Source of the DNA: Acidimicrobiales bacterium
GTDB lineage: Bacteria > Actinomycetota > Acidimicrobiia > Acidimicrobiales > CADCSY01
Direction of reading: 5' to 3'
Assembly (NCBI GenBank): GCA_035512495.1
Contig: DATKDW010000026.1
Span: forward strand, 1-56,975
DNA: 56,975 bases
Below, piece by piece: positions 1 to 7,344 of the stretch. The translations under genes were made by a program, and so were the position numbers. Numbering within the stretch: position 1 is the stretch's first letter; each line of letters opens with the position of its first letter. Below the pieces are notes generated by a model. That model saw only the letters and a list, made by a program, of their open reading frames with translations, made no database searches and was not told the DNA's origin.

Positions 1-1521
1 GTGGCGGCGGCGGTGGCCGACCTCACCGAGCGCCGGGCGGGGCCACGCATGTGGTCCGGCGACCACACCCTTTGGCAGGACGACCCCACCGAGGTCGCGG
101 ACCGCCTGGGCTGGCTGCACGTGGTCGACGACATGGCCGCCGCCCTGCCCGAGATCGAGCGGGTCGCCGCGGCGGCCGCCGCCGACGGGCTCCGCCACGC
201 CGTGGTGCTCGGCATGGGCGGCTCGTCGCTGTTCCCCGAGGTGCTGGCCCGGTCCTTCCCACCCGCCCGGCTCGACCTCCGCGCCCTCGACACCACCGAC
301 CCTGCGGCCATCGCCCGCATCGCCGAGCTCGGCCTCGACCGCTGCCTCTTCGTGGCCGCGTCCAAGTCGGGCACCACCATCGAGACCCGCAGCCAGCTCG
401 AGCACTTCTGGGCGGCGTGCGGCCCCATCGCCGGAGGAACGGAGAGCGGGGCAAACAGGGGCAGCCGCTTCGTCGCCATCACCGACCCCGGCTCCGAGCT
501 GGCCGAGCTCGCTCGCCAGCGGGGCTTCCGGGCCACCTTTGAGAACCGGGCTGACATCGGCGGCCGCTACTCGGCCCTGTCGCACTTCGGCATCGTGCCC
601 GGGGCGCTGATGGGCGTCGACGTCGTCGGTCTGCTGCAGCGGGCCCAGGCGGTCGCCGCCGCTCACGGACCCTCCGACCACGACCACCCGGCCGTGCGGC
701 TCGGCGCCATCCTCGGCGCCGGCGCCCGGGCCGGGCGGGACAAGCTCACCCTGGTGCTGCCCGAGGGCATCGCCACCTTCGGCCTGTGGCTCGAGCAGCT
801 GGTGGCCGAGTCCACCGGCAAGGCGGGAGAGGGGATCGTGCCGGTGACGGGCGAGCCCCTCGCCGGGCCCGAGGCCTACGGCGACGACCGCCTCTTCGTC
901 GCTGTCGGTGACGACCACCGCGCCACCCTTGACGCGCTGGCAGCAGCCGGGCACCCGGTGGTCACGCTCGCCTACGGCGACCCCCTCGACCTCGGCGGCC
1001 TGGTGCTGCTCTGGGAGCAGGCGGTGGCGCTCAGCGGCGCCGTGCTCGGCATCAACCCCTTCGACCAGCCCGATGTGGCCGCCGCCAAGGAGGCCACCGC
1101 CACGGTGCTGGACGAGGGCCTCTCCGACATCCCCACCACCGCGGTGTCCGACCTGCTCGACCTGGTGGGCCCGGGCGACCACCTGGCCGTCCAGGCCTTC
1201 GTCGACCCCGGGGACATCGACCTCCTCACTGCCCTCGAGGCCACCCGCGTGGCCCTCCGCGACCGGCTCCGGGTGGCCACCACCGTCGGCATCGGCCCCC
1301 GCTTCCTCCACTCCACCGGCCAGCTCCACAAGGGCGGCCCGCCCTCGGGGGTGTTCCTCCAGGTGGTGGGCGACGACCCGTCCGACCTCGACATCCCCGG
1401 TCGGGGGTTCGGCTTCTCCACCCTGAAGAATGCCCAAGCGGCCGGCGACCTCCGCGCCCTGCAGGACCGTGGCCTGCGGGCCGGTCGTGTCGGTCTCGAC
1501 GAGCTGCTGGCGGCCCGCTGA
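1..1521 (+). CDS. pgi: Glucose-6-phosphate isomerase (5' end may be cut)
   Basis: Interconverts glucose-6-phosphate and fructose-6-phosphate in the cytoplasm (glycolysis and gluconeogenesis). The sugar-isomerase phosphate-binding segments are visible: GMGGSSLFPEV near residue 71 and SKSGTTIET near residue 121. The C-terminal block FLHSTGQLHKGGPPSG is typical of the PGI type also found fused to transaldolase. The frame is already open at base 1, where a GTG happens to lie, so the true start may be upstream; 506 codons are visible and some N-terminal residues may be missing. It converges on the minus-strand reductase gene, with an inverted repeat between them. Family call is secure; start is not. 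Confidence 0.9.
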   Translation: MAAAVADLTERRAGPRMWSGDHTLWQDDPTEVADRLGWLHVVDDMAAALPEIERVAAAAAADGLRHAVVLGMGGSSLFPEVLARSFPPARLDLRALDTTDPAAIARIAELGLDRCLFVAASKSGTTIETRSQLEHFWAACGPIAGGTESGANRGSRFVAITDPGSELAELARQRGFRATFENRADIGGRYSALSHFGIVPGALMGVDVVGLLQRAQAVAAAHGPSDHDHPAVRLGAILGAGARAGRDKLTLVLPEGIATFGLWLEQLVAESTGKAGEGIVPVTGEPLAGPEAYGDDRLFVAVGDDHRATLDALAAAGHPVVTLAYGDPLDLGGLVLLWEQAVALSGAVLGINPFDQPDVAAAKEATATVLDEGLSDIPTTAVSDLLDLVGPGDHLAVQAFVDPGDIDLLTALEATRVALRDRLRVATTVGIGPRFLHSTGQLHKGGPPSGVFLQVVGDDPSDLDIPGRGFGFSTLKNAQAAGDLRALQDRGLRAGRVGLDELLAAR

Positions 1522-1559
1522 TGCACCTCGGCCTCGAAGGCTGACCCCCAAAACCCGTT

Positions 1560-1604
1560 CTGGCACCAGGATCGCGCTGTTCGCCGGCGCGGATCTGGTG
1601 CCAG
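1560..1604. terminator. Inverted repeat between convergent genes, probable bidirectional terminator
   Basis: Arms at 1560-1577 and 1587-1604 share a perfect 10-bp outer stem (CTGGCACCAG / CTGGTGCCAG) and a partly paired inner stem, around a 9-nt loop. A weaker outer pairing joins 1541-1549 with 1616-1628. It fills the 103-bp gap between two genes that end towards each other. There is no long T-tract, so an intrinsic terminator is inferred from position; a REP-like element is the alternative. Confidence 0.55.
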
Positions 1605-1624
1605 TTCGCCCCAGCGGGGGTCGG

Positions 1625-2887
1625 TCAGGCCGAGGGCTCGGGGATGACTCGGGCCAGCTGGGCCACGACCTTGTAGGCCGCCTCGGCGGGGCCGACCTCG
1701 TCGGGTCGCAGCAGGTTGGCCATGATCCGCAGGACCCACTCCATCAGGGGTCGGGAGTGCATGCCCACCCGGGTGAGCTCGCGCATGAGCGTGGGCCGCC
1801 CGATGATCTTCACGAACGTGCGGGCCACCTTGAAGTAGAGCCCGTACTCGGCTTCGAGCATCTGCTCGTAGCGCTGGAGGGCCAGGCCGTTGCCGGTGTG
1901 CAGGGCCTCGTCGAGCACGTCGGCGGCCATGCGCCCGGTCTCGTAGGCGTAGTCGATGCCCTCGCCGTTGAACGGGTTGACCGACCCGGCGGCGTCGCCC
2001 ACCACCAAGTGGGTGGGACCCGACTTGGGGCCGACGGAGCCGCCCATCGGCAGCCGCCCACCGGTGGGCTCGCCCACCTTGGCCTCGGGGGTGATGCCCC
2101 AGTGCGCCGGGGCGGTGGCCGCCCACTCCTCCATCAGGTGGGAGGTGTTGACCGACTTCCAGTCGCGGAACGTGGAGAGCAGCCCGATGCCGACGTTGAT
2201 GGTGCCGTCGCCCACCGGGAAGATCCAGCCGTAGCCGGGCAGCGACGCTCCGTTGCGGTCGCGGACGTCGAGGGCCGACTCGATCCAGGGGTCGTCGTGC
2301 ATCGGGCTCTCGTAGTAGCCCCGGATCGCCATGCCCTGGGGCCACGACCGGATGCGACTGGTGCCGAGGGCCCGCCCGAAGCGCGAGTTGGACCCGTCGG
2401 CCACCACCACGTAGCGGGCGGTGACGTCGCGCACCGCGCCGCTCTCCTTGTGCTTGATCGAGGCGCCGGTGAGGAGGCCACGGTCGAAGATCGGGCCGAC
2501 GGCCTCCGTGCCCTGCCACAGGGTGGCACCGGCCTTGACGGCGTGGTCGGCCACCATCTGGTCGAGGTCGCGGCGGCGCACGACGTAGCCGTGGGAGGGG
2601 AACACGGGGTGGTCGGGCCAGGCCAGCTCGAGGGTGACGCCGTGGGCGATGGTGCGCAGGCCGTCGAAGCGGTGGTGGTCGCGGGCGATGGCGTCCTCGA
2701 GGCCCATCTCGGCCAGCTGGTGGACGGCCCGCGGCGTGAGGCCGTCGCCGCAGGTCTTCTCCCGGGGGAAGACCTTCTTCTCGACCACGAGCACGCGGTG
2801 GCCGGCCTCGGCCAGCCAGTAGGCGGTGGCCGCCCCGGCAGGGCCGCCCCCAACGACGAGCACGTCGTAGTCGGTGGTGGGACTCAC
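1625..2887 (-). CDS. FAD-dependent geranylgeranyl reductase family protein (menaquinone reductase-like)
   Basis: Likely saturates an isoprenoid chain, as mycobacterial MenJ does on menaquinone; archaeal-type lipid reductases belong to the same family. The N-terminus has the Rossmann FAD motif VVGGGPAGAATAYWLAEAGH, then the family signature PREKTCGDGLTPRAV near residue 42, and VVGDAAGSVNPFNGEGI as the second FAD-binding block. Its 420 residues match the family. The GTG start is fixed by the FAD motif and has no good Shine-Dalgarno. It lies 57 bp downstream of the cytochrome c gene on the same strand, and the neighbouring quinone-dependent complexes favour a menaquinone substrate. Substrate is inferred. 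Confidence 0.8.
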   Translation of the reverse strand: MSPTTDYDVLVVGGGPAGAATAYWLAEAGHRVLVVEKKVFPREKTCGDGLTPRAVHQLAEMGLEDAIARDHHRFDGLRTIAHGVTLELAWPDHPVFPSHGYVVRRRDLDQMVADHAVKAGATLWQGTEAVGPIFDRGLLTGASIKHKESGAVRDVTARYVVVADGSNSRFGRALGTSRIRSWPQGMAIRGYYESPMHDDPWIESALDVRDRNGASLPGYGWIFPVGDGTINVGIGLLSTFRDWKSVNTSHLMEEWAATAPAHWGITPEAKVGEPTGGRLPMGGSVGPKSGPTHLVVGDAAGSVNPFNGEGIDYAYETGRMAADVLDEALHTGNGLALQRYEQMLEAEYGLYFKVARTFVKIIGRPTLMRELTRVGMHSRPLMEWVLRIMANLLRPDEVGPAEAAYKVVAQLARVIPEPSA

Positions 2888-2944
2888 CTCGTCAGTGTGG
2901 ACCGCCCCGGCGGCCGACGGCGACTCGCGCCGGCGGCCCGGAGA

Positions 2945-3643
2945 TCAGTCGTCGTCGCCGCCCTCGCCCTCGGCACCCTCGGCCAGCGTGGGCTCCTCCT
3001 CGCCGCCGATGACCTCGCGCTCGTAGCGGACCACGGCGAGGACCTCCTCGTCGGTGAGGGCGTTGCCGAAGCCCGGCATGGCGCCAAAGCCCTGCTGGGA
3101 GATCTTCTGGCCGCCGGGTCGGTCGGGGTCGCCGTAGGGGGTCCCCGCGGCCGGGGAGCCGTCGACGACCCAGTCGAGGTGCTGCTGGGGGTCGGAGAAC
3201 GTCAGGTTGACCTCGGTCAGCGGCGGGCCGGAGCCGCCGCCGCCGCCCCCGCCGTGGCACCCGGCGCACTGGGCGGCGAAGATCTGCTGGCCCTCGGCGA
3301 GCACGGGGTCGAGCGCTTCGCCGGACTCGGTGAGGGCGCCAGCGTAGATGAGGGCCCACAGCGGGAGGATGGCGAGCACGGGGGCGGCCCAGACGGGGAT
3401 CTTCGCCCGGCGCTGGGCAGCCTCCACGTAGGGCGGGGGCGGGGGGGGCGGCGGCGCCGGCTCGGCGGCGGTGCCCACCGGCGCCTGGGTGGCCGGGACG
3501 GGGGCCGCCTCGCCCGAGCTGGCCGGGGTGTCGGTCGCCGGTGCGTCGGCGGCCGGTGCCTCGCCGGCGTCGCCGCTGTCACCGTCGCCGGCGGAGCGGC
3601 GCTCTCGCGATCGGCGCAGCAGGTGCTCGGGGACGTCGGTCAC
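2945..3643 (-). CDS. Membrane-anchored mono-heme cytochrome c
   Basis: Electron carrier expected to be anchored in the membrane with its heme domain outside. Residues 1-80 are a cytoplasmic, Ala/Pro-rich stretch that starts with VPEHLLRRSRERR and includes a run of eight prolines near 64-71. One transmembrane helix spans about 82-104. The heme site is CAGCH at 126-130, followed by seven glycines, and the likely sixth ligand is Met189 in GFGAMPGFG. The C-terminus is acidic. The GTG start has a GGAGG about 8 nt upstream. The N-terminal EHLL motif recurs in the subunit-IV-like protein encoded at 5635. The partner is probably the divergent Rieske/cytochrome b complex (inference). Confidence 0.85.
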   Translation of the reverse strand: MTDVPEHLLRRSRERRSAGDGDSGDAGEAPAADAPATDTPASSGEAAPVPATQAPVGTAAEPAPPPPPPPPYVEAAQRRAKIPVWAAPVLAILPLWALIYAGALTESGEALDPVLAEGQQIFAAQCAGCHGGGGGGGSGPPLTEVNLTFSDPQQHLDWVVDGSPAAGTPYGDPDRPGGQKISQQGFGAMPGFGNALTDEEVLAVVRYEREVIGGEEEPTLAEGAEGEGGDDD

Positions 3644-3664
3644 GGATCAGCCTCCAACGGAGCT

Positions 3665-3704
3665 CAGCCCCCTCGGTCGGGGCTGCCATCAGGCGCTCAC
3701 ACTA
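3665..3704 (-). promoter_or_regulatory. Minus-strand promoter -10 and leader hairpin of the cytochrome c gene
   Basis: Read on the minus strand, a TAGTGT -10-like box lies at 3704-3699. The following leader carries a small hairpin at 3683-3665 (AGCCCC / GGGGCT around a 7-nt loop), then the GGAGG ribosome binding site. No clear -35 is visible. The hairpin could be regulatory or incidental. Confidence 0.45.
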
Positions 3705-3808
3705 GGGGCCCTCTCGAGGCGATGGCCAAGTCGGCCCGATGTGCCGGCCCGGGAGGGGCCGTGGTAGACCAGAGGCCGACCCGGTGTGGCGTGACCGCCT
3801 CGCGGGCG

Positions 3809-3829
3809 TACAATGTGAGAAGTTTCACG
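3809..3829 (+). promoter_or_regulatory. Promoter -10 with overlapping CRP/GlxR-like operator
   Basis: TACAAT at 3809-3814 is the best -10 ahead of the membrane-protein/ferredoxin/cytochrome b operon. Starting on its last base is TGTGA-N6-TCACG (3814-3829), one base away from the symmetrical CRP/GlxR consensus TGTGA-N6-TCACA. Placed at and just downstream of the -10, it would repress the plus-strand operon, while lying upstream of the divergent cytochrome c promoter. GlxR is known to control cytochrome genes in Corynebacterium. Regulator identity is inference. Confidence 0.5.
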
Positions 3830-3856
3830 AGCCGGGTTGCCGAGGAGGTCCGCCGG

Positions 3857-4279
3857 GTGGTCGCTCTCATCGCATCGACGCTGGCAACGATCCTCATGAG
3901 CGTCGCCATCGTCGCCTACGGCAAGCGCCGTCCGCCCGGCACGCCCCTCACGTGGGGCGAGGCCATGGTGGCCGCCACCTACGTCTTCGCCATCTTCACC
4001 CTGGCGTACGGCGTCGTGCCCCACCAGTGGCTCACCCTCGCCGAGAGCGAGCTCAACTGGCGTCAGGACCGCCTGGTGTCCGGGCCCTTCGGGATCATCG
4101 AGGCCGGCCCCATCGAGATCACCTACCGGGTCCTCAAGGACCTGGTCGCCACGATCATCTACGTGGTGTTCCTCGGCGGCCACATCGCCCTGTGGGCCAT
4201 CTGGCAGGGTCGTGGCAAGGAGAAGCCCAAGGAGATCCCGACCTCGCCGTACGGCCGGCCGCTGGCCCGGAAGGCCTGA
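3857..4279 (+). CDS. Small membrane protein of the Rieske/cytochrome b operon, unknown function
   Basis: A 140-residue protein I cannot assign to a named family. Hydrophobic helices lie at about 3-21, 34-52 and 92-117. Between the second and third is a conserved-looking soluble loop containing ESELNWRQDRLVSGPFGIIE. The C-terminus is short, basic and probably cytoplasmic. I chose the GTG at 3857 because AGGAGG lies 8 nt upstream (3843-3848); the frame stays open further upstream, but that part is low-complexity and not protein-like. It is first in the operon, 2 nt before the ferredoxin gene, so it may be an accessory or anchoring subunit of the cytochrome complex. Confidence 0.7.
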   Translation: MVALIASTLATILMSVAIVAYGKRRPPGTPLTWGEAMVAATYVFAIFTLAYGVVPHQWLTLAESELNWRQDRLVSGPFGIIEAGPIEITYRVLKDLVATIIYVVFLGGHIALWAIWQGRGKEKPKEIPTSPYGRPLARKA

Positions 4280-4281
4280 GC

Positions 4282-4695
4282 ATGGCCAAGACCGACGCCA
4301 ACCCCCCGATGCCGACCTTCTCGGGGGACTACATCCTCCAGGAGATCGACACCGACGCCCTCGGTGCCTCGGTCAAGCCGAAGCAGTTCCTCCACATCGA
4401 CCAGTCCGAGTGCATCATGTGCGAGGGCTGCGTCGACATCTGCCCCTGGAAGTGCATCCACATGCTCTCCACAGAGGCGGTGGCCGAGGCCACCAACACC
4501 GCAGCGCCGGGCCTCGACCCCGACGACCACGTGATCTTCGTGGTCGACGAGGACGTCTGCACCCGCTGCGCCCTCTGCGTCGACCGCTGCCCCACCGGCG
4601 TGATCGTCCTCGGCAAGGCCGGTGTCGCCGCCCGCGACGGCGACCAGCACCAGCGCGACAACAACCACGGCTACGGCTACGGGATGCGCTTCTGA
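4282..4695 (+). CDS. Two-cluster (2x[4Fe-4S]) ferredoxin-like protein
   Basis: Cytoplasmic electron carrier or peripheral subunit of 137 residues. Two classical cluster motifs are visible: C44-x2-C47-x2-C50-x3-C54-P and C93-x2-C96-x2-C99-x3-C103-P, with an extra Cys58. The Cys pattern matches bacterial 8Fe ferredoxins and NuoI-like proteins. It has a 35-residue N-terminal extension, a roughly 38-residue spacer between the clusters, and a C-terminal tail rich in His, Asn, Gly and Tyr. No membrane segment is present. Its place between a membrane protein and cytochrome b suggests it feeds electrons to, or is a fixed subunit of, the quinol-cytochrome complex. That role is inference; the iron-sulfur assignment is firm. 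Confidence 0.9.
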   Translation: MAKTDANPPMPTFSGDYILQEIDTDALGASVKPKQFLHIDQSECIMCEGCVDICPWKCIHMLSTEAVAEATNTAAPGLDPDDHVIFVVDEDVCTRCALCVDRCPTGVIVLGKAGVAARDGDQHQRDNNHGYGYGMRF

Positions 4696-4710
4696 TGCCC
4701 GAGGCCCCGG

Positions 4711-4741
4711 TTCTCCGTCACGCCGCGAGCGTGCTTAGGCT
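4711..4741 (+). promoter_or_regulatory. Candidate internal promoter ahead of cytochrome b
   Basis: TAGGCT at 4736-4741 resembles the -10 boxes used elsewhere in this window; a weak TTCTCC lies 19 bp upstream at 4711-4716. It sits in the 116-bp gap between the ferredoxin and cytochrome b genes and would give a leader of about 65 nt. GAGG at 4800-4803 is the ribosome binding site. Confidence 0.4.
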
Positions 4742-4811
4742 GCGGGTCGTCCCCGTCCCCGTCACCGCCGCACGGCGATCCTCCGAGCGATAAGGACAAC
4801 GAGGCACAGGC

Positions 4812-5600
4812 ATGGCGAACACCATCCAGAACAAGGGCCGGGGCGCCCAGCTCGCCGACCGGCTGAGCAAGCTCGGCGACCAGATCCAGGGGTCGCAGGC
4901 CTGGAGCTCGATCTTCCGACCGGGCTCGATCTTCCGGAAGGGATACACCGACAGCCCGAGGAACCGGTCGTACGTGGTCATGAACTCGGTGCTGTACCAC
5001 CTCCACCCGGTGAAGGTGAAGCGCCACGCCGTCAAGGTCTCCTACACGCTGTGCCTCGGCGGGTTGAGCTTCTTCCTCTTCATCCACCTCACCGTCACCG
5101 GCATCTTCTTGATGTTCTTCTACCGCCCGACGGCGGCGGCGGCGTGGAACGACATCTACACGCTCCAGACCTCGGTCACCTTCGGCCTGCTGGTGCGCAA
5201 CATGCACCGGTGGGCGGCCCACCTCATGGTGCTGGCGGTGTTCCTGCACATGGCTCGGGTCTTCTACCACGGGGCCTACAAGCCGCCGCGCGAGTTCAAC
5301 TGGGTCATCGGCGTGATCCTGCTCACGCTGACCCTGCTCCTCAGCTTCACCGGGTACCTGCTGCCGTGGGACCAGCTGGCGCTGTGGGCCGTGACGGTGG
5401 GCACCAACATGATGGGCTACACCCCCGTGTTCGGCGACCAGGTGCGCTTCGTGCTCCTGGGCGGGGTGGAGATCGGCACCGACACGCTGCTGCGCTGGTA
5501 CGTGCTCCACGTGCTGATGCTCCCGTTCGTGCTCGTGATCTTCATGGCCATCCACTTCTGGCGGGTCCGCAAGGACGGCGGCATCTCCGGGCCCCTGTAG
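4812..5600 (+). CDS. Cytochrome b, b6-type N-terminal subunit
   Basis: Core subunit of a quinol:cytochrome c oxidoreductase; binds two b hemes in the membrane. After a 75-residue soluble N-terminus come four helices. Heme ligands are His132/His146 (14 apart, in NMHRWAAH...FLH) and His233/His248 (15 apart, the b6 spacing). Cys81 in LCLGGLSFF aligns with the Cys that covalently holds heme c_i in cytochrome b6 and in Firmicutes b6c complexes. GYLLPWDQLALW is the quinone-site loop. The protein stops after HFWRVRKDGG, as a split b6 does, and subunit IV follows. This differs from the long fused QcrB of typical actinobacteria. Family is certain; heme c_i is a strong inference. Confidence 0.93.
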   Translation: MANTIQNKGRGAQLADRLSKLGDQIQGSQAWSSIFRPGSIFRKGYTDSPRNRSYVVMNSVLYHLHPVKVKRHAVKVSYTLCLGGLSFFLFIHLTVTGIFLMFFYRPTAAAAWNDIYTLQTSVTFGLLVRNMHRWAAHLMVLAVFLHMARVFYHGAYKPPREFNWVIGVILLTLTLLLSFTGYLLPWDQLALWAVTVGTNMMGYTPVFGDQVRFVLLGGVEIGTDTLLRWYVLHVLMLPFVLVIFMAIHFWRVRKDGGISGPL

Positions 5601-5634
5601 GGCCACGGCGACGCCTCAAGGCAACGAGGGAAAC

Positions 5635-6456
5635 ATGACCGAGATCCCCGAGCACCTCCTCAAGCGAGCAGCGGAGGCCAAGGCCAAGGCCGCGGCCACG
5701 CCCGACGCCCCCCCGGAGGAAGCCGCGCCCGCTGACGACGACGCTGCCGTCGCGGCCAGCGACGCCGAGGCCGAGGACACCGGCAAGATCCCGGCCCACC
5801 TCCTCGATCGATCCAAGGCGGCCAAGGCCAAGGCCGAGGGCGGCGGCGCCGCCCCCGCCGAGGGCGGCGGCGTGGCGACCAAGGAGCGCGCCCCGGCCGG
5901 CGCCGGTGGCGCCGTGGCCACCGCCGGCTCGCAGGCCCCTCCGCTGACCACCGGCCCCGAGGGCCACACCCAGCGCCTCCTCACGGTCGTCAAGTCGGGC
6001 TCGATCCAGGACGTCAAGGCCAAGCCGGTCGACAAGGTCCACACCTGGCCCCACCTGCTGGTGGTCGAGTTCGTGGCCGCCCTGTTGGCCACCGCGTTCC
6101 TGCTCGTCTTCGCCGCCCTCGTGAACGCCCCGTTGCTCACGCTGGCCAACTTCAACATGACGCCGAACCCCTCCAAGGCGCCCTGGTACTTCCTCGGCCT
6201 CCAGGAGCTGCTCGCTCTGTTCCACCCGATGGTGGCCGGCGTCACCATCCCCGGCATCGGGATGTTCGCCCTGATCCTGGCGCCCTACACCGACCGCAAC
6301 CCGTCGCATCGACCCGAGGACCGCAAGTTCGCGATCTCGCTGTTCACCATCTTCCTCATGTTCTGGGCGGTCCTGGTGATCATCGGCTCGTTCTTCCGGG
6401 GACCTGGCTTCAACTTCGTCTTCCCCTGGGCCGACGGCATCTTCTTCGAGTTCTAG
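5635..6456 (+). CDS. Cytochrome b C-terminal (subunit IV-like) protein with EHLL-motif extension
   Basis: Forms the quinol-oxidation (Qo) half of the cytochrome b complex. Residues 1-135 are a hydrophilic Ala/Lys/Glu-rich extension with two related motifs, IPEHLLKRAAEAKAKA at 4-19 and IPAHLLDRSKAAKAKAEG at about 52-69. Three membrane helices follow (roughly 140-162, 196-220, 235-260). The Qo motif, PEWY in mitochondria and chloroplasts, reads APWY here, within NPSKAPWYFLGLQELL. Similar replacements occur in some menaquinol-oxidising bacteria. GAGGGAAAC precedes the ATG. The extension is far longer than in plant subunit IV (about 160 residues in total) and probably lies in the cytoplasm. Confidence 0.9.
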   Translation: MTEIPEHLLKRAAEAKAKAAATPDAPPEEAAPADDDAAVAASDAEAEDTGKIPAHLLDRSKAAKAKAEGGGAAPAEGGGVATKERAPAGAGGAVATAGSQAPPLTTGPEGHTQRLLTVVKSGSIQDVKAKPVDKVHTWPHLLVVEFVAALLATAFLLVFAALVNAPLLTLANFNMTPNPSKAPWYFLGLQELLALFHPMVAGVTIPGIGMFALILAPYTDRNPSHRPEDRKFAISLFTIFLMFWAVLVIIGSFFRGPGFNFVFPWADGIFFEF

Positions 6457-6471
6457 GCAGTAGGAGCAACC

Positions 6472-7344
6472 TTGGAAGGAACAACCGTCCTCACGATCGC
6501 CATCCCGGTCCTCGTGGCCCTGGCGGCGCTCGTGCTCTTCACCACGGCTCGTCGGCGCGACACCGACCGCGCCCTGTCGAGCGAGACGCGCCGCCGGGAC
6601 CGCAGCGACAGCCCGTTCCTCGCCGTCGACGAGGACGAGCGTCCCCGGACCGGTCGCGAGGTCGAGCGCGAGGCCGCCATGGCCCGGGCGTCAGCCGGCA
6701 CCGAGCTCGAGCGCTTCGACTCCGGACCGCCCGCTCCCTACGTCCCGCCCGACCCCGAGACCCTCGGCGTCACCCGCCGGCAGTTCTTCAACCGCAGCAT
6801 CATCGCCATGTTCGGCCTCGGGCTCTCCGGCTTCGGCGCGGCCGTGCTGGCGTTCCTGTGGCCCCAGCTCTCGGCAGGCTTCGGCTCCACCATCACCGTG
6901 GGCCGGGTCGACGACATCCTGTCCTCGATCCGCGACAGCCACGAGCCCTTCTACGTCGCCGAGGGTCGCTTCTACCTCAACCCGTACCCGAGCGCGGCGG
7001 TGGGCAAGGCGGCCAACGCCTACTCCGACGCCGTGCTGCCCGGCATGGAGGCCGGCCTGGTGGCGCTCTACCAGAAGTGCCCCCACCTCGGCTGCCGCGT
7101 CCCGTGGTGCGACACCTCGCAGTGGTTCGAGTGCGGCTGCCACGGGTCGAAGTACAGCCGGGTGGGCGAGTGGAAGGGCGGCCCCGCACCCCGCGGCATG
7201 GACCGCTTCGCCGTCACCGTCGGCGACAGCGGCGTGGTCAGCGTCGACACGAGCCTCGTGGTGGAGGGCCCGGCCAAGGGCACCAACACCACCGGCCAGG
7301 AGGCCGAGGGCCCCAACTGCGTCGGTGGCGGGGGTGACCACTGA
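6472..7344 (+). CDS. Rieske [2Fe-2S] protein of the cytochrome b complex
   Basis: Transfers electrons from quinol at the Qo site to a cytochrome c. Cluster ligands are C203/H205 in CPHLGC and C221/H224 in CGCHGS; C208 and C223 can form the stabilising disulfide, so the domain is intact. There are two membrane helices, about 5-24 and 108-130, separated by a charged cytoplasmic stretch. The second helix follows RRQFFNR (102-108), a twin-arginine-like export signal usual for Rieske proteins. Between helix and cluster is an insertion of about 70 residues. The TTG start is supported by TAGGAG 8 nt upstream. The gene overlaps the next one by one base (TGATG). Confidence 0.93.
   Translation: MEGTTVLTIAIPVLVALAALVLFTTARRRDTDRALSSETRRRDRSDSPFLAVDEDERPRTGREVEREAAMARASAGTELERFDSGPPAPYVPPDPETLGVTRRQFFNRSIIAMFGLGLSGFGAAVLAFLWPQLSAGFGSTITVGRVDDILSSIRDSHEPFYVAEGRFYLNPYPSAAVGKAANAYSDAVLPGMEAGLVALYQKCPHLGCRVPWCDTSQWFECGCHGSKYSRVGEWKGGPAPRGMDRFAVTVGDSGVVSVDTSLVVEGPAKGTNTTGQEAEGPNCVGGGGDH

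Noticed and set aside
1430-3856. Long plus-strand open frame running into the small membrane protein
   Set aside because: It is the antisense shadow of the reductase and cytochrome c genes; only the part after the GTG at 3857, with a ribosome site, looks like protein.
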